NCBI GenBank assembly: GCA_028752905.1
Contig: JAQNBH010000005.1
Span: 2,900,328 to 2,964,327 of the forward strand
DNA: 64,000 nucleotides
From: Cladorhizidae sp. MBARI D1340-BT2
Taxonomy: Eukaryota; Porifera; Demospongiae; Poecilosclerida; Cladorhizidae
Direction of reading: 5' to 3'
The first letter of the stretch is position 1; each line of letters starts with the position of its first letter. The position numbers and the translations under genes are program-made. Positions 24,101-39,100 of the stretch are shown here, piece by piece. The notes under the pieces are model-generated. The model was not told where the DNA came from. It saw nothing but the letters and a program-made list of their open reading frames with translations, and searched no databases.

Positions 24101-27100
24101 AACTGCTGTCAAGTTGCTAGTGTAAGATACAGTAACTTACCTGGCAAGGTTCCTGACAGAGTAGCCCTTTGTGCACAGATTCAGGACGACATTTCTGCTT
24201 GAAGCCGATGAGGTGTTTGCTGGATTGTCTCAATTTCATGCACATTCTCTCCATTCTTCAGGTTTGAACGAATCAAGATAGCCTACGAGGGACTTACTCA
24301 AGGAGTGGGGGAAGAGGTGAACGTCAAGAACCTCATTGAGGTAATGTAGCAGATCCCCCACTACATGTTGAGGTAATGCTAGCAGAGACATGACACACTA
24401 CATGTTGAGGTAATGCTAGCATGGACATGACTCACTACATGTTGAGGTAATGCTAGCAGGACATGACTCACTACATGTTGAGGTAATGCTAGCATGGACA
24501 TGACTCACTACATGTTGAGGTAATGCTAGCATGGACATGACTCACTACATGTTGAGGTAATGCTAGCATGGACATGACTCACTACATGTTGAGGTAATGC
24601 TAGCAGGACATGACTCACTACATGTTGAGGTAATGCTAGCAGAGACATGACTCACTACATGTTGAGGTAATGCTAGCAGGGACATCCCACACTACATGTT
24701 GAGGTAATGCTAGCAGGACATGACTCACTACATGTTGAGGTAATGCTAGCATGGACATGACTCACTACATGTTGAGGTAATGCTAGCATGGACATGACTC
24801 ACTACATGTTGAGGTAATGCTAGCATGGACATGACTCACTACATGTTGAGGTAATGCTAGCATGACATGACTCACTACATGTTGAGGTAATGCTAGCAGA
24901 GACATGACTCACTACATGTTGAGGTAATGCTAGCAGAGACATGACTCACTACTTGTTGAGGTAATGCTAGCATGACATGACTCACTACATGTTGAGGTAA
25001 TGCTAGCAGAGACATGACTCACTACATGTTGAGGTAATGCTAGCAGGACATGACTCACTACATGTTGAGATAATGCTAGCAGGACATGACTCACTACATG
25101 TTGAGGTAATGCTAGCAGGACATGACTCACTACATGTTGAGGTAATGCTAGTAGGACATCCCCCACTACATGTTGAGGTAATGCTAGCATGGACATGAGA
25201 CTCACTACATGTTGAGGTAATGCTAGCAGGACATGACTCACTACATGTTGAGGTAATGCTAGCAGAGACATGACTCACTACATGTTGAGGTAATGCTAGC
25301 AGAGACATGACACACTACATGTTGAGGTAATGCTAGCATGGACATGACTCACTACATGTTGAGGTAATACTAGCAGAGACATGCCTCACTACATGTTGAG
25401 GTAATGCTAGCAGGACATGACTCACTACATGTTGAGGTAATGCTAGCAGAGACATGACTCACTACATGTTGAGGTAATGCTAGCAGAGACATGACACACT
25501 ACATGTTGAGGTAATGCTAGCAGGACATGACTCACTACATGTTGAGGTAATGCTAGCAGAGACATGACTCACTACATGTTGAGGTAATGCTAGCAGGACA
25601 TGACTCACTACATGTTGAGGTAATGCTAGCAGGACATGACTCACTACATGTTGAGGTAATGCTAGCAGGGACATCCCCCACTACATGTTGAGGTAATGCT
25701 AGCAGGAGCATGACTCACTACATGTTGAGGTAATGCTAGCAGGAGCATGACTCACTACATGTTGAGGTAATGCTAGCAGAGACATGACTCACTACATGTT
25801 GAGGTAATGCTAGCAGGGACATGCCTCACTACATGTTGAGGTAATGCTAGCATGACATGACTCACTACATGTTGAGGTAATGCTAGCATGGACATGACTC
25901 ACTACATGTTGAGGTAATGCTAGCATGGACATGCCTCACTACATGTTGAGGTAATGCTAGCATGGACATGACTCACTACATGTTGAGGTAATGCTAGCAG
26001 GACATGACTCACTACATGTTGAGGTAATGCTAGCAGGAGCATGGCTCACTACATGTTGAGGTAATGCTAGCAGGACATGACTCACTACATGTTGAGGTAA
26101 TGCTAGCAGAGACATGACTCACTACATGTTGAGGTAATGCTAGCATGGACATGACTCACTACATGTTGAGGTGATGCTAGCAGAGACATGACTCACTACA
26201 TGTTGAGGTAATGCTAGCATGGACATGACTCACTACATGTTGAGGTAATGCTAGCATGGACATGACTCACTACATGTTGAGGTAATGCTAGCAGGACATG
26301 ACTCACTACATGTTGAGGTGATGCTAGCATGGACATGACTCACTACATGTTGAGGTAATGCTAGCAGAGACATGACTCACTACATGTTGAGGTAATGCTA
26401 GCAGAGACATGCCTCACTACATGTTGAGGTAATGCTAGCAGGGGACATGCCTCACTACATGTTGAGGTAATGCTAGCAGGAGCATGACTCACTACATGTT
26501 GAGGTAATGCTAGCAGAGGGACATGACTCACTACATGTTGAGGTAATGCTAGCATGGGCATGACTCACTACATGTTGAGGTAATGCTAGCAGAGACATGA
26601 CTCACTACATGTTGAGGTAATGCTAGCAGGAGCATGACTCACTACATGTTGAGGTAATGCTTAGCAGAGACATGGCTCACTACATGTTGAGGTAATGCTA
26701 GCATGGACATGACTCACTACATGTTGAGGTAATGCTAACAGGACATGACTCACTACATGTTGAGGTAATGCTAGCATGGACATGACTCACTACATGTTGA
26801 GGTAATGCTAGCAGGACATGACTCACTACATGTTGAGGTAATGCTAGCAGAGACATGACTCACTACATGTTGAGGTAATGCTAGCAGGAGCATGACTCAC
26901 TACATGTTGAGGTAATGCTAGCAGGACATGACTCACTACATGTTGAGGTAATGCTAGCATGGACATGACTTACTACATGTTGAGGTAATGCTAGCATGGA
27001 CATGCCTCACTACATGTTGAGGTAATGCTAGCAGAGACATGACTCACTACATGTTGAGGTAATGCTAGCAGGACATGACTCACTACATGTTGAGGTAATG

Positions 27101-30100
27101 CTAGCATGGACATGACTCACTACATGTTGAGGTAATGCTAGCAGAGACATGACTCATGCTAGCATGGACATGACTCACTACATGTTGAGGTAATGCTAGC
27201 AGAGACATGCCTCACTACATGTTGAGGTAATGCTAGCATGGACATGACTCACTACATGTTGAGATAATGCTAGCATGGACATCCCCCACTACATGTTGAG
27301 GTAATGCTAGCAGAGACATGACTCACTACATGTTGAGGTAATGCTAGCAGGACATGACTCACTACATGTTGAGGTAATGCTAGCATGGACATGACTCACT
27401 ACATGTTGAGGTAATGCTAGCAGAGACATGACTCACTACATGTTGAGGTAATGTTAGCATGGACATGCCTCACTACATGTTGAGGTAATGCTAGCATGGA
27501 CATCCCCCACTACATGTTGAGGTAATGCTAGCATGGACATGACTCACTACATGTTGAGGTAATGCTAGCATGGACATGACTCACTACATGTTGAGGTAAT
27601 GCTAGCAGGAGCATGACTCACTACATGTTGAGGTAATGCTAGCAGGAGCATGACTCACTACATGTTGAGGTAATGCTAGCATGGACATGACTCACTACAT
27701 GTTGAGGTAATGCTAGCAGGACATGACTCACTACATGTTGAGGTAATGCTAGCAGGGACATCCCCCACTACATGTTGAGGTAATGCTAGCAGGAGCATGA
27801 CTCACTACATGTTGAGGTAATGCTAGCAGGAGCATGACTCACTACATGTTGAGGTAATGCTAGCAAGGACATGCCTCACTACATGTTGAGGTAATGCTAG
27901 CATGGACATGACTCACTACATGTTGAGGTAATGCTAGCATGGACATGACTCACTACATGTTGAGGTAATGCTAGCAGGAGCATGACTCACTACATGTTGA
28001 GGTAATGCTAGCATGGACATGACTCACTACATGTTGAGGTAATGCTAGCAGGAGCATGACTCACTACATGTTGAGGTAATGCTAGCATGGACATGACTCA
28101 CTACATGTTGAGGTAATGCTAGCAGAGACATGACTCACTACATGTTGAGGTAATGCTAGCAGGAGCATGACTCACTACATGTTGAGGTAATGCTAGCAGG
28201 AGCATGACTCACTACATGTTGAGGTAATGCTAGCAGGGGCATGACTCACTACATGTTGAGGTAATGCTAGCAGGACATGACTCACTACATGTTGAGGTAA
28301 TGCTAGCAGGACATGACTCACTACATGTTGAGGTAATGCTAGCAGGAGCATGACTCACTACATGTTGAGGTAATGCTAGCAAGGACATGACTCACTACAT
28401 GTTGAGGTAATGCTAGCAGAGACATGACTCACTACATGTTGAGGTAATGCTAGCATGGACATGACTCACTACATGTTGAGGTAATGCTAGCATGGACATG
28501 ACTCACTACATGTTGAGGTAATGCTAGCATGGACATGACTCACTACATGTTGAGGTAATGCTAGCAGGAGCATGACTCACTACATGTTGAGGTAATGCTA
28601 GCATGACATGACTCACTACATGTTGAGGTAATGCTAGCATGGACATGACTCACTACATGTTGAGGTAATGCTAGCAGGGACACGACTCACTACATGTTGA
28701 GGTAATGCTAGCAGGGGCATGCCTCACTACATGTTGAGGTAATGCTAGCAGGGGCATGACTCACTACATGTTGAGGTAATGCTAGCAGGACATGACTCAC
28801 TACATGTTGAGGTAATGCTAGCAGGACATGACTCACTACATGTTGAGGTAATGCTAGCATGGACATGACTCACTACATGTTGAGGTAATGCTAGCATGGA
28901 GCATGACTCACTACATGTTGAGGTAATGCTAGCATGGACATGACTCACTACATGTTGAGGTAATGCTAGCATTGAGCATGACTCACTACATGTTGAGGTA
29001 ATGCTAGCATGGACATGACTCACTACATGTTGAGGTAATGCTAGCATGGACATGCCTCACTACATGTTGAGGTAATGCTAGCATGGACATGACTCACTAC
29101 ATGTTGAGGTAATGCTAGCATGGACATGGCTCACTACATGTTGAGGTAATGCTAGCATGGACATGACTCACTACATGTTGAGGTAATGCTAGCAGAGACA
29201 TGACTCACTACATGTTGAGTTAATGCTAGCATGGACATGACTCACTACATGTTGAGGTAATGCTAGCATGGACATGACTCACTACATGTTGAGGTAATGC
29301 TAGCAGAGACATGACTCACTACATGTTGAGGTAATGCTAGCATGGACATGACTCACTACATGTTGAGGTAATGCTAGCAGGACATGACTCACTACATGTT
29401 GAGGTAATGCTAGCAGGAGCATGACTCACTACATGTTGAGGTAATGCTAGCATGGACATGACTCACTACATGTTGAGGTAATGCTAGCAGGAGCATGACT
29501 CACTACATGTTGAGGTAATGCTAGCATGGACATGACTCACTACATGTTGAGGTAATGCTAGCATGGACATGCCTCACTACATGTTGAGGTAATGCTAGCA
29601 TGGACATGACTCACTACATGTTGAGGTAATGCTAGCATGGACATGCCTCACTACATGTTGAGGTAATGCTAGCAGAGACATGACTCACTACATGTTGAGG
29701 TAATGCTAGCAGAGACATGACTCACTACATGTTGAGGTAATGCTAGCAGGAGCATGACTCACTACATGTTGAGGTAATGCTAGCATGGACATGACTCACT
29801 ACATGTTGAGGTAATGCTTAGCAGAGGCATGACTCACTACATGTTGAGGTAATGCTAGCATGGACATGACTCACTACATGTTGAGGTAATGCTAGCAGGA
29901 CATGACTCACTACATGTTGAGGTAATGCTAGCATGGACATGCCTCACTACATGTTGAGGTAATGCTAGCAGAGACATGCCTCACTACATGTTGAGGTAAT
30001 GCTAGCATGGACATCACTCACTACATGTTGAGGTAATGCTAGCATGGACATGGCTCACTACATGTTGAGGTAATGCTAGCATGGACATGACTCACTACAT

Positions 30101-33100
30101 GTTGAGGTAATGCTAACAGGCACATGACTCACTACATGTTGAGGTAATGCTAGCAGGAGCATGACTCACTACATGTTGAGGTAATGCTAGCAGGAGCATG
30201 GCTCACTACATGTTGAGGTAATGCTAGCAGGACATGACTCACTACATGTTGAGGTAATGCTAGCAGAGACATGACTCACTACATGTTGAGGTAATGCTAG
30301 CATGGACATGACTCACTACATGTTGAGGTGATGCTAGCAGAGACATGACTCACTACATGTTGAGGTAATGCTAGCATGGACATGACTCACTACATGTTGA
30401 GGTAATGCTAGCATGGACATGACTCACTACATGTTGAGGTAATGCTAGCAGGACATGACTCACTACATGTTGAGGTGATGCTAGCATGGACATGACTCAC
30501 TACATGTTGAGGTAATGCTAGCAGAGACATGACTCACTACATGTTGAGGTAATGCTAGCAGAGACATGCCTCACTACATGTTGAGGTAATGCTAGCACGG
30601 GACATGCCTCACTACATGTTGAGGTAATGCTAGCAGGAGCATGACTCACTACATGTTGAGGTAATGCTAGCAGAGGGACATGACTCACTACATGTTGAGG
30701 TAATGCTAGCATGGGCATGACTCACTACATGTTGAGGTAATGCTAGCAGAGACATGACTCACTACATGTTGAGGTAATGCTAGCAGGAGCATGACTCACT
30801 ACATGTTGAGGTAATGCTTAGCAGAGACATGGCTCACTACATGTTGAGGTAATGCTAGCATGGACATGACTCACTACATGTTGAGGTAATGCTAACAGGA
30901 CATGACTCACTACATGTTGAGGTAATGCTAGCATGGACATGACTCACTACATGTTGAGGTAATGCTAGCAGGACATGACTCACTAAATGTTGAGGTAATG
31001 CTAGCAGAGACATGACTCACTACATGTTGAGGTAATGCTAGCAGGAGCATGACTCACTACATGTTGAGGTAATGCTAGCAGGACATGACTCACTACATGT
31101 TGAGGTAATGCTAGCATGGACATGACTTACTACATGTTGAGGTAATGCTAGCATGGACATGCCTCACTACATGTTGAGGTAATGCTAGCAGAGACATGAC
31201 TCACTACATGTTGAGGTAATGCTAGCAGGACATGACTCACTACATGTTAAGGTAATGCTAGCATGGACATGACTCACTACATGTTGAGGTAATGCTAGCA
31301 GAGACATGACTCATGCTAGCATGGACATGACTCACTACATGTTGAGGTAATGCTAGCAGAGACATGCCTCACTACATGTTGAGGTAATGCTAGCATGGAC
31401 ATGACTCACTACATGTTGAGTTAATGCTAGCATGGACATCCCCCACTACATGTTGAGGTAATGCTAGCAGACACATGACTCACTACATGTTGAGGTAATG
31501 CTAGCAGGACATGACTCACTACATGTTGAGGTAATGCTAGCATGGACATGACTCACTACATGTTGAGGTAATGCTAGCAGAGACATGACTCACTACATGT
31601 TGAGGTAATGTTAGCATGGACATGCCTCACTACATGTTGAGGTAATGCTAGCATGGACATCCCCCACTACATGTTGAGGTAATGCTAGCATGGACATGAC
31701 TCACTACATGTTGAGGTAATGCTAGCATGGACATGACTCACTACATGTTGAGGTAATGCTAGCAGGAGCATGACTCACTACATGTTGAGGTAATGCTAGC
31801 AGGAGCATGACTCACTACATGTTGAGGTAATGCTAGCATGGACATGACTCACTACATGTTGAGGTAATGCTAGCAGGACATGACTCACTACATGTTGAGG
31901 TAATGCTAGCAGGGACATCCCCCACTACATGTTGAGGTAATGCTAGCAGGAGCATGACTCACTACATGTTGAGGTAATGCTAGCAGGAGCATGACTCACT
32001 ACATGTTGAGGTAATGCTAGCAAGGACATGCCTCACTACATGTTGAGGTAATGCTAGCATGGACATGACTCACTACATGTTGAGGTAATGCTAGCATGGA
32101 CATGACTCACTACATGTTGAGGTAATGCTAGCAGGAGCATGACTCACTACATGTTGAGGTAATGCTAGCATGGACATGACTCACTACATGTTGAGGTAAT
32201 GCTAGCAGGAGCATGACTCACTACATGTTGAGGTAATGCTAGCATGGACATGACTCACTACATGTTGAGGTAATGCTAGCAGAGACATGACTCACTACAT
32301 GTTGAGGTAATGCTAGCAGGAGCATGACTCACTACATGTTGAGGTAATGCTAGCAGGAGCATGACTCACTACATGTTGAGGTAATGCTAGCAGGGGCATG
32401 ACTCACTACATGTTGAGGTAATGCTAGCAGGACATGACTCACTACATGTTGAGGTAATGCTAGCAGGACATGACTCACTACATGTTGAGGTAATGCTAGC
32501 AGGAGCATGACTCACTACATGTTGAGGTAATGCTAGCAAGGACATGACTCACTACATGTTGAGGTAATGCTAGCAGAGACATGACTCACTACATGTTGAG
32601 GTAATGCTAGCATGGACATGACTCACTACATGTTGAGGTAATGCTAGCATGGACATGACTCACTACATGTTGAGGTAATGCTAGCATGGACATGACTCAC
32701 TACATGTTGAGGTAATGCTAGCAGGAGCATGACTCACTACATGTTGAGGTAATGCTAGCATGACATGACTCACTACATGTTGAGGTAATGCTAGCATGGA
32801 CATGGCTCACTACATGTTGAGGTAATGCTAGCATGGACATGACTCACTACATGTTGAGGTAATGCTAGCAGAGACATGACTCACTACATGTTGAGTTAAT
32901 GCTAGCATGGACATGACTCACTACATGTTGAGGTAATGCTAGCATGGACATGACTCACTACATGTTGAGGTAATGCTAGCAGAGACATGACTCACTACAT
33001 GTTGAGGTAATGCTAGCATGGACATGACTCACTACATGTTGAGGTAATGCTAGCAGGACATGACTCACTACATGTTGAGGTAATGCTAGCAGGAGCATGA

Positions 33101-36100
33101 CTCACTACATGTTGAGGTAATGCTAGCATGGACATGACTCACTACATGTTGAGGTAATGCTAGCAGGAGCATGACTCACTACATGTTGAGGTAATGCTAG
33201 CATGGACATGACTCACTACATGTTGAGGTAATGCTAGCATGGACATGCCTCACTACATGTTGAGGTAATGCTAGCATGGACATGACTCACTACATGTTGA
33301 GGTAATGCTAGCATGGACATGCCTCACTACATGTTGAGGTAATGCTAGCAGAGACATGACTCACTACATGTTGAGGTAATGCTAGCAGAGACATGACTCA
33401 CTACATGTTGAGGTAATGCTAGCAGGAGCATGACTCACTACATGTTGAGGTAATGCTAGCATGGACATGACTCACTACATGTTGAGGTAATGCTTAGCAG
33501 AGGCATGACTCACTACATGTTGAGGTAATGCTAGCATGGACATGACTCACTACATGTTGAGGTAATGCTAGCAGGACATGACTCACTACATGTTGAGGTA
33601 ATGCTAGCATGGACATGCCTCACTACATGTTGAGGTAATGCTAGCAGAGACATGCCTCACTACATGTTGAGGTAATGCTAGCATGGACATCACTCACTAC
33701 ATGTTGAGGTAATGCTAGCATGGACATGGCTCACTACATGTTGAGGTAATGCTAGCATGGACATGACTCACTACATGTTGAGGTAATGCTAACAGGCACA
33801 TGACTCACTACATGTTGAGGTAATGCTAGCAGGAGCATGACTCACTACATGTTGAGGTAATGCTAGCAGGAGCATGGCTCACTACATGTTGAGGTAATGC
33901 TAGCAGGACATGACTCACTACATGTTGAGGTAATGCTAGCAGAGACATGACTCACTACATGTTGAGGTAATGCTAGCATGGACATGACTCACTACATGTT
34001 GAGGTGATGCTAGCAGAGACATGACTCACTACATGTTGAGGTAATGCTAGCATGGACATGACTCACTACATGTTGAGGTAATGCTAGCATGGACATGACT
34101 CACTACATGTTGAGGTAATGCTAGCAGGACATGACTCACTACATGTTGAGGTGATGCTAGCATGGACATGACTCACTACATGTTGAGGTAATGCTAGCAG
34201 AGACATGACTCACTACATGTTGAGGTAATGCTAGCAGAGACATGCCTCCCTACATGTTGAGGTAATGCTAGCACGGGACATGCCTCACTACATGTTGAGG
34301 TAATGCTAGCAGGAGCATGACTCACTACATGTTGAGGTAATGCTAGCAGAGGGACATGACTCACTACATGTTGAGGTAATGCTAGCATGGGCATGACTCA
34401 CTACATGTTGAGGTAATGCTAGCAGAGACATGACTCACTACATGTTGAGGTAATGCTAGCAGGAGCATGACTCACTACATGTTGAGGTAATGCTTAGCAG
34501 AGACATGGCTCACTACATGTTGAGGTAATGCTAGCATGGACATGACTCACTACATGTTGAGGTAATGCTAACAGGACATGACTCACTACATGTTGAGGTA
34601 ATGCTAGCATGGACATGACTCACTACATGTTGAGGTAATGCTAGCAGGACATGACTCACTAAATGTTGAGGTAATGCTAGCAGAGACATGACTCACTACA
34701 TGTTGAGGTAATGCTAGCAGGAGCATGACTCACTACATGTTGAGGTAATGCTAGCAGGACATGACTCACTACATGTTGAGGTAATGCTAGCATGGACATG
34801 ACTTACTACATGTTGAGGTAATGCTAGCATGGACATGCCTCACTACATGTTGAGGTAATGCTAGCAGAGACATGACTCACTACATGTTGAGGTAATGCTA
34901 GCAGGACATGACTCACTACATGTTGAGGTAATGCTAGCATGGACATGACTCACTACATGTTGAGGTAATGCTAGCAGAGACATGACTCATGCTAGCATGG
35001 ACATGACTCACTACATGTTGAGGTAATGCTAGCAGAGACATGCCTCACTACATGTTGAGGTAATGCTAGCATGGACATGACTCACTACATGTTGAGGTAA
35101 TGCTAGCATGGACATCCCCCACTACATGTTGAGGTAATGCTAGCAGACACATGACTCACTACATGTTGAGGTAATGCTAGCAGGACATGACTCACTACAT
35201 GTTGAGGTAATGCTAGCATGGACATGACTCACTACATGTTGAGGTAATGCTAGCAGAGACATGACTCACTACATGTTGAGGTAATGTTAGCATGGACATG
35301 CCTCACTACATGTTGAGGTAATGCTAGCATGGACATCCCCCACTACATGTTGAGGTAATGCTAGCATGGACATGACTCACTACATGTTGAGGTAATGCTA
35401 GCATGGACATGACTCACTACATGTTGAGGTAATGCTAGCAGGAGCATGACTCACTACATGTTGAGGTAATGCTAGCAGAGGGACATGACTCACTACATGT
35501 TGAGGTAATGCTAGCATGGGCATGACTCACTACATGTTGAGGTAATGCTAGCAGAGACATGACTCACTACATGTTGAGGTAATGCTAGCAGGAGCATGAC
35601 TCACTACATGTTGAGGTAATGCTTAGCAGAGACATGGCTCACTACATGTTGAGGTAATGCTAGCATGGACATGACTCACTACATGTTGAGGTAATGCTAA
35701 CAGGACATGACTCACTACATGTTGAGGTAATGCTAGCATGGACATGACTCACTACATGTTGAGGTAATGCTAGCAGGACATGACTCACTACATGTTGAGG
35801 TAATGCTAGCAGAGACATGACTCACTACATGTTGAGGTAATGCTAGCAGGAGCATGACTCACTACATGTTGAGGTAATGCTAGCAGGACATGACTCACTA
35901 CATGTTGAGGTAATGCTAGCATGGACATGACTTACTACATGTTGAGGTAATGCTAGCATGGACATGCCTCACTACATGTTGAGGTAATGCTAGCAGAGAC
36001 ATGACTCACTACATGTTGAGGTAATGCTAGCAGGACATGACTCACTACATGTTGAGGTAATGCTAGCATGGACATGACTCACTACATGTTGAGGTAATGC

Positions 36101-39100
36101 TAGCAGAGACATGACTCATGCTAGCATGGACATGACTCACTACATGTTGAGGTAATGCTAGCAGAGACATGCCTCACTACATGTTGAGGTAATGCTAGCA
36201 TGGACATGACTCACTACATGTTGAGATAATGCTAGCATGGACATCCCCCACTACATGTTGAGGTAATGCTAGCAGAGACATGACTCACTACATGTTGAGG
36301 TAATGCTAGCAGGACATGACTCACTACATGTTGAGGTAATGCTAGCATGGACATGACTCACTACATGTTGAGGTAATGCTAGCAGAGACATGACTCACTA
36401 CATGTTGAGGTAATGTTAGCATGGACATGCCTCACTACATGTTGAGGTAATGCTAGCATGGACATCCCCCACTACATGTTGAGGTAATGCTAGCATGGAC
36501 ATGACTCACTACATGTTGAGGTAATGCTAGCATGGACATGACTCACTACATGTTGAGGTAATGCTAGCAGGAGCATGACTCACTACATGTTGAGGTAATG
36601 CTAGCAGGAGCATGACTCACTACATGTTGAGGTAATGCTAGCATGGACATGACTCACTACATGTTGAGGTAATGCTAGCAGGACATGACTCACTACATGT
36701 TGAGGTAATGCTAGCAGGGACATCCCCCACTACATGTTGAGGTAATGCTAGCAGGAGCATGACTCACTACATGTTGAGGTAATGCTAGCAGGAGCATGAC
36801 TCACTACATGTTGAGGTAATGCTAGCAAGGACATGCCTCACTACATGTTGAGGTAATGCTAGCATGGACATGACTCACTACATGTTGAGGTAATGCTAGC
36901 ATGGACATGACTCACTACATGTTGAGGTAATGCTAGCAGGAGCATGACTCACTACATGTTGAGGTAATGCTAGCATGGACATGACTCACTACATGTTGAG
37001 GTAATGCTAGCAGGAGCATGACTCACTACATGTTGAGGTAATGCTAGCATGGACATGACTCACTACATGTTGAGGTAATGCTAGCAGAGACATGACTCAC
37101 TACATGTTGAGGTAATGCTAGCAGGAGCATGACTCACTACATGTTGAGGTAATGCTAGCAGGAGCATGACTCACTACATGTTGAGGTAATGCTAGCAGGG
37201 GCATGACTCACTACATGTTGAGGTAATGCTAGCAGGACATGACTCACTACATGTTGAGGTAATGCTAGCAGGACATGACTCACTACATGTTGAGGTAATG
37301 CTAGCAGGAGCATGACTCACTACATGTTGAGGTAATGCTAGCAAGGACATGACTCACTACATGTTGAGGTAATGCTAGCAGAGACATGACTCACTACATG
37401 TTGAGGTAATGCTAGCATGGACATGACTCACTACATGTTGAGGTAATGCTAGCATGGACATGACTCACTACATGTTGAGGTAATGCTAGCATGGACATGA
37501 CTCACTACATGTTGAGGTAATGCTAGCAGGAGCATGACTCACTACATGTTGAGGTAATGCTAGCATGACATGACTCACTACATGTTGAGGTAATGCTAGC
37601 ATGGACATGACTCACTACATGTTGAGGTAATGCTAGCAGGGACACGACTCACTACATGTTGAGGTAATGCTAGCAGGGGCATGCCTCACTACATGTTGAG
37701 GTAATGCTAGCAGGGGCATGACTCACTACATGTTTAGGTAATGCTAGCAGGACATGACTCACTACATGTTGAGGTAATGCTAGCAGGACATGACTCACTA
37801 CATGTTGAGGTAATGCTAGCATGGACATGACTCACTACATGTTGAGGTAATGCTAGCATGGAGCATGACTCACTACATGTTGAGGTAATGCTAGCATGGA
37901 CATGACTCACTACATGTTGAGGTAATGCTAGCATTGAGCATGACTCACTACATGTTGAGGTAATGCTAGCATGGACATGACTCACTACATGTTGAGGTAA
38001 TGCTAGCATGGACATGCCTCACTACATGTTGAGGTAATGCTAGCATGGACATGACTCACTACATGTTGAGGTAATGCTAGCATGGACATGGCTCACTACA
38101 TGTTGAGGTAATGCTAGCATGGACATGACTCACTACATGTTGAGGTAATGCTAGCAGAGACATGACTCACTACATGTTGAGTTAATGCTAGCATGGACAT
38201 GACTCACTACATGTTGAGGTAATGCTAGCATGGACATGACTCACTACATGTTGAGGTAATGCTAGCAGAGACATGACTCACTACATGTTGAGGTAATGCT
38301 AGCATGGACATGACTCACTACATGTTGAGGTAATGCTAGCAGGACATGACTCACTACATGTTGAGGTAATGCTAGCAGGAGCATGACTCACTACATGTTG
38401 AGGTAATGCTAGCATGGACATGACTCACTACATGTTGAGGTAATGCTAGCAGGAGCATGACTCACTACATGTTGAGGTAATGCTAGCATGGACATGACTC
38501 ACTACATGTTGAGGTAATGCTAGCATGGACATGCCTCACTACATGTTGAGGTAATGCTAGCATGGACATGACTCACTACATGTTGAGGTAATGCTAGCAT
38601 GGACATGCCTCACTACATGTTGAGGTAATGCTAGCAGAGACATGACTCACTACATGTTGAGGTAATGCTAGCAGAGACATGACTCACTACATGTTGAGGT
38701 AATGCTAGCAGGAGCATGACTCACTACATGTTGAGGTAATGCTAGCATGGACATGACTCACTACATGTTGAGGTAATGCTTAGCAGAGGCATGACTCACT
38801 ACATGTTGAGGTAATGCTAGCATGGACATGACTCACTACATGTTGAGGTAATGCTAGCAGGACATGACTCACTACATGTTGAGGTAATGCTAGCATGGAC
38901 ATGCCTCACTACATGTTGAGGTAATGCTAGCAGAGACATGCCTCACTACATGTTGAGGTAATGCTAGCATGGACATCACTCACTACATGTTGAGGTAATG
39001 CTAGCATGGACATGGCTCACTACATGTTGAGGTAATGCTAGCATGGACATGACTCACTACATGTTGAGGTAATGCTAACAGGCACATGACTCACTACATG

